DNA of 64,000 bases from Litomosoides sigmodontis (taxonomy: Eukaryota; Nematoda; Chromadorea; Rhabditida; Onchocercidae): NCBI GenBank assembly GCA_963070105.1, contig OY718804.1, forward strand, positions 4,921,317-4,985,316. The letters run 5' to 3'. This document shows, in pieces, positions 28,401-39,888 of the stretch. Position 1 is the stretch's first letter, and each line of letters starts with the position of its first letter. A program made the position numbers and the translations under genes. A model generated the notes under the pieces. That model was not told where the DNA came from. It worked only from the letters and a program-made list of their open reading frames with translations, and searched no databases.

Positions 28401-31210
28401 TTCGTCTGCATTGATAGCAGCTTGCTCAACCTCAGCCAATCGTAAGCAGACTAAATCGTGACTCGTTTGCGCTTGGTGTACTGCTTCAGAAAGAAAATGA
28501 CGGGCATGGTCCCTAATCGAAATTAATTTTGAATAGTGTGAAGAACTAAATCAGAACAAAACGTCTAATTTGAACAAACGTATCAAAACCCGAAGAGTGT
28601 TACAGACAAATTACACTTCAAAATCATAGCAACTAATGATATTTAGATAAGCAATAAATATAAGTAAACATGTCGCGACTTAGTGATATTTATCGAGGTT
28701 TTGGAATAACAGTGTTATCATATGCTGGAAGCAAGCCACATCAAAACGTTTAGGATTAACTCACTTATATCCAAAAATTCGAGCAAGTCGTGCGTGCAAT
28801 AGAGGCGCGTAACGTAAAGGACGTTGATCGGTAGCAGTAATTGAACGGTTCATGCTGCTCGTTTCATTGATGCGTATTGCTGTCCAATCAAAAAATTGTT
28901 GTAATGCTTCACCAGCTTCGAACATATTGAGAGAACGTATCGCATTCATCATATCAACCAGATGCTGAACATGATAATTCCAGGAAAAAAATACTGATTC
29001 AGGAAATATTAAAAAATCGGATGATTCCAGGAAAGGTGACACCAGAAATAAATTAAGATTTTGAAAATTAACTATTTGCTACAAAAATGCTATGACTGAT
29101 GGTACCATCGATTTATGCATGCTAATGATCGCAATAATAATGCTTATGATAGTGTGCATGACAGAGTGAGGTAACTGTCCCCATTATCCAGAATGACCAC
29201 TTGTTGAATAACTATGATCGATGTACTTTTAAAAATTCAAGATCTCAAAGCCCTCGAATAAGCCGTTTTAAATGGCAATTAAAAAATTGTGAACTAACCA
29301 CAAGCGGCAAATCAGGGTAATTTTTCTTGATAAAATCGCATGCAGCCTTCAGTTGCTTTTCTTCCATTGCGTCATCTGGTGAAACATGCAATGCATGCAG
29401 CTGTCGACTGATAAGAGCTCGAGCTCTGCTTGAAGAAAGTAGTTCAGTTAATTGTGGTTGTGCACCGGGATGTTGCTGCAATTCATAGAAGGCCGTAGGT
29501 GGGAGGGGTATATCAGCTTTGAAAAGAGTTCTCTTGCACTGCTTATCATGGTCTCCAACATCGGTTGTCTTTTTCTTTTTACTCGCTGGTGATATTGAGG
29601 CTTTTAAGAATTCTTCACTCATTCTTGTAGCTCTAAAAGTGACAAATACAAACATTTATCTCAAAAAACTTTGAAATGTTGTTTCTTTATCATTTAAAAC
29701 CACTATTAATATCTGCAATTATACTTCCACATAAAAGAGAATATCCATAACAAGAATATCCGAAATTAAGAATATCCATAAAAAGTAGAATAACATAAGA
29801 AGGTAAATTTACCTGTCTTTAATTGGTGTAACTCTCAAATGCGTTATGTCGTCTATAAGAGGAGCCAGATGTGCATCACCTAAACATTTCATTCATATAT
29901 ATTATTTCCAATCTTCAGTATGCAAAAGCCGTTTATTGTATGTTTATCTAGTTTACAAATAGTGCTCACAGTTAATGAAGAGACCGTCGAAAAACGCATA
30001 TCACAGCAGATGAAGCAGAGATATCAATTCCCATAGTTTTTTTGTAGACTCACATTTGCTGCTAAATATGCAAAACATTAATGACAAATATAACTCCGTA
30101 TGGAACCTGATGTAGATGATGTAGAAGCGATTAACTCAGACATGTTCTTTGTGTAGCCACCAAAAAGATCACTGCGAGCAGCGGGACGTGAATCAACCAA
30201 CCATTCTAACCACTGCTTATGTGACCGTTGGATCTGTGTAACGCTTTGGCAAGCTTGTGTGACCGCCAACTTAATTGCTCGGAACATTTACAAAAATCCG
30301 ACACCCACATCATATACCACTTTGTACAAAATTAAATTTGATTTTGATTACATAAATTTATGAAAGACTGAACCAAGAAAATAAATTAGCGTTAAAAAAA
30401 AAGATTAGCTACGGTACCTTGCGAACAAAAATACCAATAAGACTTTTGGGAAGAGCGAATGGCTGCCCCAAACGGTCTAACTTTCGATGTTGATAAAACA
30501 ATTCATCGCGACGGATAAGTATTTCAACATCTCCACGATGGGCATCTATCCTGCAAAAACTTTATACCCATTAAAAACTAAAAATATAAAACAAAACAGA
30601 AATTTTCATAATAATAAAATCCTTAAAATATCATTGTGCCCCATGGTTCCATTTTTTTACTTACCATCTATTTTTTCCAAAATAGCTTTTATACTAATTG
30701 ACTGGTCACAGATTTTATACCCGATTTAAGTGGAGTAAGTTTTAATCATATTTAGAAGGATAAATGAAACCAACTTTGTTACAAATTCCAAAAACAAATT
30801 CACTGAAACTTCTTTCAACGGTACCATTACCATATCAATCATTTCGGGGAAGCTCAAATTAACCGCATTTAAAAGTGAATGCACCAGCGATGAGAGCTGG
30901 TAGTGCTCTTTGTGCGCAAACGGTTTCAACCGATGATTTGTATCCAAAACTCGTATAAGAAGATAGATAGCTAGCTGAAATATGCGTGACTTTCCATTCC
31001 TCAGCAACGAGAATTTTTCCAAACGAGTATGAAATTCCACATTAACTCAAGTTTTACAGTTATCGTAATATCTGGCCTAACCAATATCGAAATTGAGAAA
31101 GAAAAGAAACAAACTCGATACGGTGTGACTGGTTCACCGGGTGAATTGTCGAAAACGAAACTGAATGCTTCATCCAAACTAAAGCTAGAATGAACCAAAT
31201 CCTCCGCCAT
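25479..31210 (-). CDS. anapc5: Anaphase-promoting complex subunit 5 (APC5)
   Basis: Scaffold subunit of the APC/C ubiquitin ligase that controls the metaphase-anaphase step. Sixteen exons give 871 residues: 31115-31210, 30775-30974, 30418-30550, 30107-30269, 29813-29879, 29299-29632, 28765-28964, 28355-28512, 28080-28269, 27712-27922, 27354-27467, 26973-27103, 26734-26850, 26473-26620, 26070-26214, 25479-25687. Family landmarks: VTPYRLAIYLLIRVLD near residue 30, the APC5 signature around EALQQFFDWTAI, APLLHARLARIFGYK and HFISAALLASMSIG, and a C-terminal run of TPR-like helical pairs (IAYAHALNGQFDDAR, AVEGRYDEAL). It is longer than human APC5 (755), mainly in the first half. C. elegans has two such genes (such-1, gfi-3); which one this matches is open. 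The start lies 12 bases after an AG acceptor at 31223-31224. The exon 30107-30269 begins after a weak acceptor (caattaag), so its left edge is the least certain. Confidence 0.85.
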
Positions 31211-32793
31211 ATTGATCGTTTCCTACATATTCCAAAAACTAAATATATTTGTACATATATTACATATGTACCATATATATGAACTTTGACTTACCTTCAA
31301 GCTAATATATCATAGAAAGTCATTTGAATAACTGATTTGCCAAACAGCAATCACTATCCATTATGTTTAAAAATTTTATCTGAAAAAATCAGAAAATTGG
31401 TTTAGGCCCTCATGCCAAGCATGTTGATGAGACAATTAAGCAAATCGATGTAAAACGAAAAAAGTAAAACGGCAACGAAATATATTTCGTGAGAAGAAAA
31501 TGCTTCCATTCATTTTTTAGACAATCGACCTTAAGGATGAAAACCAAAACGGATACCTTTGAATTATCACCTTGTACATAAACATTACCGCCATCTCACT
31601 TATATTTTCCATTTATTTGACGTTCTTTTTTCATAAAACAAATTCAACTATTCACAACATTAATAGTAATAAGAGCAATAATAACAATAATTGTAACAAC
31701 AATAACTAGTAATAAAAGCACGTCATATAAGGAATTGCAATAATCCTTTGTGGGACTTTAACAAATGATTAAAACACAATAAATTCTAAGCTTAAACATT
31801 CATAGAAGACAGAAAAGCTCATTTTGAAACGTTTTTTTAAATGACGTCCTCATTTCAGATAGCCCTATCGAAAAATTTAAATTACATGCCTCCAATCTTC
31901 ATTTTACTTACCGAGGAAATGATAATCTGGATAGTAATTATTTATGAAACAATAAAACGACAGATCATTAAGAAATAATTTAAATACATCCGCCTAGTTG
32001 CACACAACTGCGTTTGTCGATATTTTCCCCTTGTGTGAAGTGGGAATAAGAGTCAAGTTGAACTCAAATTACAATACAAAACAATGATGAGCAAACAAAA
32101 TATTAGAACTGCTGTTGCAACTGAAATATTATTAACACAAATTATGGCATGAGAATGTCGTTCATAAAAGGCACTTTAGACATATTGAAAGAAAAAATAA
32201 AGCAAAGAAAAAGTGAAATATGAAATTGAAGAAGAAACTATAAAAATATTAAGAGGATATGTGATTAGATCAACAGAAGAATACAATAAGAACAAGAAAC
32301 TTACAGAGAAAAGTATTTCGAATAACCCACGTTACTAGTTTGCGATCTATTACGTAAACTATTATTGAAACAGGACATATGTATATAATAAAGAGACAGC
32401 TTATTAGAGTTAAAACAGCTTTCGAATGAAAAGTTCAAGAAATATACTCCGAAGGTAGAGCTTGTCAAACCTCTGTTAAGTCTATAATCACATATCAACA
32501 AACACGCCACACTGAAAAGCCTGAATTAGCAATTACTTGTTTTATTGTACATCAAAAAAAATTAAGTCCTTACACTGAAGCAGTAAACCTGAAAAATGAC
32601 ACGAAAATTGAAGTAATAATTAAAATGTAAAAACAAGCAAGAAAGGCCAAGAAAAACACTGTAAAATCAGCGTAACTAATATCCTGCTGTTAATTTAAAA
32701 TTTTTCTGCTTGTTACAAAAGTCCAAACAGATATCGGGTGAATAGGCAAGAGCAGCCATCGTAAAAGTGAATTCCACAGCTTAGTTCTGAATG
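31211..32793. other. Intergenic, ras-2 3' flank / anapc5 promoter
   Basis: About 1.6 kb, very AT-rich, between two minus-strand genes. A run of AATAAT/ACAATAA-type repeats lies near 31665-31720. No exon was recognised on either strand. Confidence 0.55.
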
Positions 32794-35044
32794 CTACATT
32801 ATCCGACATTTATTTCTCACTTTCTTATTCCTTCTGCCACCACCGTAAGTAACTGCGCCGTGATTCTGAAAAAAGCATCATTTTAATCAAGCATTAACCA
32901 AATTTTATTTACATATTTATAAAAACTATACCTCTATCTATAGATACCTTTTTAAACATCAACAATATACAGATGCTTTCCTTCAATGATGCATGCATTA
33001 TGATCTGCTCTTGAAATTTTTAAATATTCGTGATAATAATCCAGTCCTAGATCAAAACTGCTAAAACACACAAATTCTATTGGGCAAATTGTGAATAATC
33101 CATTTCGGGAAATGTAAGTCGTTAAACCAGATCACGTACCACTAGATGAGGTGAAATAATAATTCAGAGTAGAAAATAGGTGCAAGAGATTCCTCCCACT
33201 TATCAAGGTAAATAAGCACAATTTTCATTCCCAACAAAATATAATTACAATTAAATTTTCTGAAAGCATAGAGGGATAATACGCTTTATAATTACTGCTT
33301 TCTGAATCATTATCTTTTAGCGATAGATTTGACATTAGATTTGGATCAACACAAAAACAAATATTGTGTGACGAAAAAGATATCACAAGTTTGAAAGCCT
33401 GCGCGTCATGATGCAGCCCAAAGTAAATATTTTTGTAAAATAAGAGCGAATTACAGAAAGACTTATTATGAATTATAGAAAACTTACCATATCATTATCT
33501 TCATCATTTGGAAAACTTTTAACAATACGAACTAATTCATGAAATGCAGCATCTACATTCACTGGTGGATCTTTGGCTGATGTTTCAATATAAGGAACTT
33601 TGAGTCGATCGGCTAATTCCCGTCCTTGCTGCTCCGTTACTTTCCGTTGATTCACCAAATCAATCTATAAATTGAAATTACTTAATCTTTTACTCATGAA
33701 AATTTCATAATATCCTTTTAATTAAGAAGTCATGGTTTTTGCAAAATATTACAACAAACAGTTACTTAATATGGTAATACCCCAACAACATCTTACCCAA
33801 TGATCAAACACAGGAAAGGATCCCGAATTAATGCAGAAATTAATAAATCGAACAATATTGCAAATTAAGGCGTCTACTTTAAGAAAAAAGGTGGGGAGAG
33901 AAAAAACGTAACGTTACGCACCAAAATAAAACCATAAAAACAGAGTGAAGAATGGCCATAAATCATAATTAGAAAGTGGCTATGAAACCCATATGTTACG
34001 GCGATTGAAAACAGTTCATGGAAAAAGTTTTATTACAGTTTACCTTATTTGCTACAAGTAATACCGGATATTCTGCTTTATCCTTAACTCGTAAAACTTG
34101 ATCAAAAAGTTTTGGTGCTTCTTCAAAACTACGAATATCAGTTACTGAATATACCAGTAAAAACCCTCGTCCGTTACGCATATACTGTTCACGCATTGCG
34201 GAAAATTCTTCCTGTCCAGCGGTATCCAACACTAAAATCTTTCTACCATTTCAATCTGAATATAATACTAGTATAAAAAAAAAAGAATAAGTTGAGGAAT
34301 GATAGTATATAAACTTCACAAGCATTAAACAAACAAGGATTTCAGTGTGAATAAGTATTTATTCAAATAATCCAATTGAGTGAAGAACTAATCTACGTCT
34401 CCAATTTGATTTAAACGCAACGAATAACTAACTGAGTTTGAACAAACTTTATAGACTAACTTGACAAGAAATCAACTCTTAACTCAATAATTTTAAAGCT
34501 GTTATTGCTGAAATTAAAGCTAAAACTCCTCAAGAAAGATAATCCCTCTTTTTAGGTCCTAATTAAATTGGAAATCAAATTTTCAAAGCACAATTAATTT
34601 TTTGTCCAAAAGAAAATAGTTCTATTCCTGCAGCTGTATGATGATTCTTGGAATAAATTTAGAAAAGGAGACATAAAGCAAAAAAATTTGCGTAAATATA
34701 TACCTACCATCCATGATAACCCACTGGCCATCAACTTCGGCATGAATAATATATTGATCCTCTATCGTTGGGTCATAATAATCAACGAAATGCTTCTAAA
34801 AATCAAACTTATTCTTCACCCGGCGTACTCATAAAAAAATGGTACTATTGTTGTTTCCCTGAATATTCCTCAATTTACGAGTTTAATGGCAGAAATGCCA
34901 CACAAACACGGAAATTACAAAGTAACAAACCTGGAAGAATTGTATCGTTAAGGAAGATTTGCCTACACCGCCCTCACCAATAACCACTAATTTGTAGGTT
35001 GGTAGTTTGGAATCATCATCAGGCGGCCTTTTCGAAGTAGCCAT
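32794..35044 (-). CDS. ras-2: M-Ras-like small GTPase
   Basis: Membrane-anchored signalling GTPase. Five exons give 212 residues: 34931-35044, 34708-34795, 34044-34231, 33488-33664, 32794-32865. Motifs: P-loop GEGGVGKS (23-30), effector region [10 protein letters not shown] (44-53), switch [19 protein letters not shown] (from 70), NKID (129-132) and ETSAKDPP. The N-terminal extension before the P-loop, [10 protein letters not shown] and the IQFFQKHFV stretch match M-Ras better than H-Ras or R-Ras, and the length is close to M-Ras (208). The last exon carries a basic patch ([12 protein letters not shown]) and the CAAX box CRIM; a terminal Met predicts farnesylation, unlike mammalian M-Ras, which ends in Leu. 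The start ATG has a 17-base leader after a TTTCAG acceptor (35062-35067), fitting trans-splicing. The C. elegans symbol is by family assignment. Confidence 0.92.
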
Positions 35045-37349
35045 ACCTTATAAATGGTACCCTGAAACGTTGGAATTGTTAGATTTCAAATTATTCCAAA
35101 TTCACCAACTAATAAAATGATGATCTACAGAAATGAAACGCCACTTGATAATAAAGAAAACGCTACTAAAATCTTTTCCAAGAGAAACAAAAAATCTGTG
35201 TAGTTTATAGTTCAAGTAAAATTTGTGGCAATAAGTTTTACCATTTCTACGAATTACAGCAAAACACCGTTTAAAAAACAAATTAATAAAAAATGAGAAA
35301 AATAAAAAATCAATTTTATATTTTCAAAATTTCCTACAAAAAAATAAGAAAAAAGACCATTTGTCATCAATATTCAACAGACTTATTATATTAGTCTACG
35401 TAATTAATTTACAATCTCATATCAGAAATAAAATTCAAATTAATCGAAAAGAAAAACGATTTCCCACGAACCAACTAAACAGGAAAAGCTCAATTTCACG
35501 CGGCCACAATGCGCACGACTCACCGGGTGCGATGTGAAGGAAGGAGGAGAATGGTTGAAGCATTAATCGGACTCACGCATTATGCGTTAATAGTCCTTAG
35601 ACTGCCTGAGAAGATGTATGCTTCACACTACTTACTTCTTCCTGTCATCTCTTTCTCTCTCTCTCTCATCCCTGCACGTCAACAATGAATGTTACAGTAA
35701 GCGTACGTGAAAAACACACGCAAAATAGTTATGTGAAAAGAAGTAAAGTAAATGAGCATAAAATTAACAAATGTAAGGCAACAAAAGTTAAGACTTGAGT
35801 TAAAAATTCGACGAACAGCTTAAAATACAAATAAAAAGTCAAAAAGTTACAAAAATAAAACTGAATAGATTGATGAAATGGAAAAATCAAAATGAAACTA
35901 AAAAAATTAGTGGAACGAAAATTATTTCAGACAGAGATTTTATAAGTGAAAAAGGATCAGCCAATCTCAGCTATACTTTTTTTCATCTTATTTCTTCTCC
36001 TTAAATAATTCCAACATTTATTAACTTCGAGTGAGACCACACAACAGGCATTAATTAAGATTAATTAAATGTAACTGCGACTGCATCGTTTCGTATTTTC
36101 ACTTCGCTCAATAATTTCATAAAAGAATGAAATCATTTAATGAATTAATTAGATAAATAAATGAAGGAATAATTAAGCAGTGGTAAGAAAAGGTAGTACA
36201 TCGAAGTATTGCTCCGTCAGAGTGATTCAAAACGATGCAATTATTTAGTTAGGCTATCTTAACTGTAGAAGGAAGAGAGAAGAGTGAGAGCGAGAGAGGA
36301 GGAGAGGATAAAAAAGGAGTGAAAAAGTGAGCGAAATTGACAAATGGTTTGAAAATGTTGTAAGATTCACCGCCACCATCATCGTCATGCGCACTGCTGA
36401 AGCGGAAGCATCCAAAGAGGAGGAAGAAGCGGGAGGGAAGGGAAAAGGGAAAGATGAAACAGGAAGAAGAGTGCCGCCGCCCTTGCGAGCAGCTGCACCG
36501 CTGCACCAGCGCCCACTGTAACTCTATTCTCACTCACTGTATTTACAAAAGGGTAGTAATTTGAAAATCGATGTGAATCACTCGTGAATTTACCGGTAAT
36601 ACTCCTTGCGCCAATCGACGACACGACGAGAGTTTGCGTTTGCATAAATGAGACGTGATGATATCAGCGACCAGTGACGGATAGAATTTACCTTTTATTT
36701 CCTCCTCTTCACTTCCTACCTACCACACTTTTTACGTTGCGTTGTGACAGACGTAAAGTTTACATCTTTATACTAATTAAATTAAATTTAATTTAATTTA
36801 GCTGAAGTTACAGAGTAAACTAAATCAAAATGTTAATTTAATAATTTTAGCAAACTAATGTCTAAGTGAATGAATATTTTAGCAATTTAATGTTTTAATT
36901 ATCTAATAAACTAGAAAAATAAAGTTGTACCTTAAATTTGCGTGATCAACAAGTGTAGGATGATTTCTTTTTTTGTTTCAAATTGAATATTTTAGAAGTT
37001 TCAAGGAAAAGTTCTTGATTTCACTCACAACTGATAATTGATGTGGGCGTTGTGAGCACTGATTGGAAGCACAGATTTCTTCCTTTTAGAAAAATGCTAC
37101 TTAGCTAGCAGAACTGTCAAATTTCATTCATTAATAATCTAAAAATGAAGTGAAAAATCAATTGCGATCATTTCATTTCGAATTTTTAGACTAACACTCT
37201 TTAAATTAAATTCCACTGTTTTATCCCTAATTTCAAATTTCACAGTAAATCTCTTCGATTTCAAAATACAATGCGCTATGTAGAAATGCTGACATACATT
37301 TTTTTGTTTTTAATTGAAAAAAAAATCAAAAACTGCCTGAAATTTGCAT
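35045..37349. other. Intergenic region upstream of ras-2
   Basis: Probable promoter region of ras-2 and of the gene starting near 37350. It includes a CT-rich tract (35649-35668) and a purine-rich, GC-richer block (36250-36530) that is open in frames on both strands but has no recognisable protein and low-complexity composition, so it is more likely untranslated or regulatory. Short AATTTAATTTAA repeats occur at 36775-36800. Confidence 0.45.
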
Positions 37350-38564
37350 ATGCTCGATCCGGAACGTTCGTTTAGTAAGCTGGTCGAATTGGAATTGCTT
37401 TAATTTTCTCACTTCAGTTCCGAAAACATTTCTAGAGAAGTGTTGCTTGATTTGCAACTGTCGTGGGGAATTCAGATATGGGAATGTTCATAAAGGCCTG
37501 TAAAATTGCTCACTTATTTTTAAGCTTTTCAAGTGACGTAAAATATCTTTTTTAATTTCACGCATAGACTACGTGGATAATTTTACACGTATACGTATGC
37601 AAGTACATCTATAGATGAAACAAATTAGTAATGAAAATTGCGACCAGTCTATGCGTAGAAGACGTAATACTTTGAAGTAAGTTCACGCTTATTGCTGTGG
37701 AAGAGAATTTATTTAAGTGAGAATTAATGGATGAGTGAATGAAGGAAGTGCTTCACAGATATGGCTGTGTATTTTGAGCATTGTGATGGTGGGATTTTCA
37801 TCGGCCATCCTGGCGTTCGAATGTGCGGTGAATGAGATGGCGCAGTGCTCGGAGTTGCATCCCTTCATTTTTTCAACAATTTGCGCCAACGGATTTATCC
37901 TCTTCCTCGCAAGCATCACCGAGAAGTCAGGCCTCATTTGGACTAACATCGTTGTTGTTGTAGGTTTCACTTATGCTCGTCAGGTTGCTGCCATTGAAGT
38001 GTCTGAATTTTTAAACAAGCAAAATTTTAATTTTCATTTTATCAGCGAAGCTTTATTCACCGCATCACTGCTTCCAAGCATAATGCACGATCAGTTTAGA
38101 CAGGCAATATAGCGATAACACTGAGAACGTTGCTGTACGAAATTATAAATGTATATTTCAATCCAGGACTAAGTACGTGCCGCTTATTCCTTCCAATAAT
38201 TAATTAATACAATTAGCAATTGAATGAGACAGTAGTTGAGCTGTAGACGAAATTCGTTGCTACATGAAATTAAATTTAACGAGTGAGAAAGAAATTCCGA
38301 AATTTCATAAAATGTAAATTAGCGAAAGAGTGAGTGAGTGTGTTTGTGTGTGTGTGCTCACTTTGCCTCTCCTAAATTTCACTTCACTTTTAAACTTTAA
38401 AAGCATTTTGTTTAGAAAAAGAACGTCTAAAATACATTGCTATTTGGCTGACAGTGCTGTTTATGCTTGCGCTGTGCGCTTCCTTGGGTTTCATCCTTCA
38501 TAGATATCATTATCAGCGAAAGCGCAGAAGTCAATTTCATCCATCCAGCGCCAATCCAAAATAA
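37350..38564 (+). CDS. Small multi-pass membrane protein, unrecognised (tentative model)
   Basis: Not recognised. The best-supported parts are exon 37759-37963 (acceptor CTTCACAG) and exon 38416-38564 (acceptor TTTGTTTAG, ending at a TAA), which join in phase. Base composition is GC-richer than the flanks, as in real exons nearby. A possible first exon, 37350-37382, supplies an ATG (MLDPERSFSKL). The joined protein has about 128 residues with hydrophobic segments WLCILSIVMVGFSSAILAF, FIFSTICANGFILFLA, LIWTNIVVVV and IAIWLTVLFMLALCASLGFI, then a basic tail HRYHYQRKRRSQ that should face the cytosol. Cysteines lie in the first loop (ECAVNEMAQC). An alternative donor after 37978 would lengthen the third segment by five residues. 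An in-frame ATG at 37786 inside the first segment could also be the start, which would make it a signal-peptide-like protein. No function is proposed. Confidence 0.42.
38329..38357. repeat. GA/GT-rich simple repeat
   Basis: Alternating GAGT and GT units inside the probable intron of the small membrane protein gene. Confidence 0.8.
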
Positions 38565-39888
38565 CGAGCACCCCAAAAAAAACCCCACCTGGAATTAGCT
38601 AAATATTGATTGATCGTTTTTTTTATAATTAATTAAATTTTCGTACTGTTTTCTTTTTCGTTTGCTATTTTCATCCTATCTTTTTAAATTATCTCTCAGC
38701 AACTTAATCAATCCCGTACTGTGAATTATGCATAAAAGGCTACAATAAAGTAACAGAGTTGGATAATCGTACTGATATCAAATCGCCGGTCTGTTATAGT
38801 TTGATGAAGAGTAATTGATTCTTAAAATCGTTCATAAGTTCAATGACAATAAGCAAATTTTCCTAATTATTGCAAAAATGCATTTTCATTTACTAATAAT
38901 ACAATATTTTTTTTAGTTCTTTTAATAATGCAATATTTTCGAGCTTTAAAATTATGCATGAAATAGAGTTGTTATTAGTCTAACATGGAATTCACAGAAA
39001 TTAATTAATAGTAAAAAAAGCTAAGCTATGCTTGTTCCTCCCTGTGAATTTTTTCAAATTCATTTTATTGCCGAATATTGGTAATTTAAGTTTGCTTTTA
39101 CAAATAGCAAAGCTTGCCAGCTACCACTCGTACCGCCAATCTTAAATCTGTGAACACTGATAAATGATGTGTGAAATGATATCTAATTTGGTTTAACACG
39201 AATTTGCTTCAATTCAAATTTTATTAATAAAGCAGTGGGACCGTTCAAAGTTGAAGTATTACATGATAATTGATTGATATTCTTGTGAAAGAATTACTTT
39301 TCAAGAATGGAAAATTGAAGAAGCGAAAATATTTGTCGTTTGAAATTAACATGCGCCCTAATTTAGCTAAAGATTAGATGGCATTTTCAGTTCGGTAAAA
39401 TTTTTTGTTAAATAAAGTGCTGGAAATTTGAAATTCATGTTAAAAGAGATGAAATTAGAAGAATAAATCGTATAATTATTATTTGCAATTAATTAACTGA
39501 GCGTTATTTGCGCCAAATAGAAATTTATCCTTCTTGCGTGATAGCGCCGTGATCAAGCCTTTTTATATTACGCACAATGACATACGTGATCCATCTTCCT
39601 ACCATTCCTCCTCTTTTCCCTCATATTTTTCTGTTTAATTAATTTATTTAGTTATTATATTTTACCTAATTAACTAAGTGTTGTGGCTTTCACTTCGATA
39701 TAGAGAGATTTATGAGAGATTTCAAAGCAATCAATTCCCTTTTTCTTCATAATTTCAAGAGCTAGCAAGTCATCCATCCCTCTCTCGCCCTCCCTGTAAT
39801 TCCGATTATTGAAAATTTAATCGTAAAAAGGTTGACATTATGAAGATTGCTGAAATGGATGTTATGGATTATTCATGATGTTTTTTAG
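38565..39888. other. Intergenic, upstream of the ankyrin/Dpy-30 gene
   Basis: AT-rich, no convincing exon. It should hold the 3' UTR of the upstream gene and the promoter of the ankyrin gene. Confidence 0.5.

Noticed and set aside
36249..36645. Open frames on both strands in a GC-richer block
   Set aside because: Low-complexity GAGG/AAGG repeats drive the frames; no domain, no splice partners.
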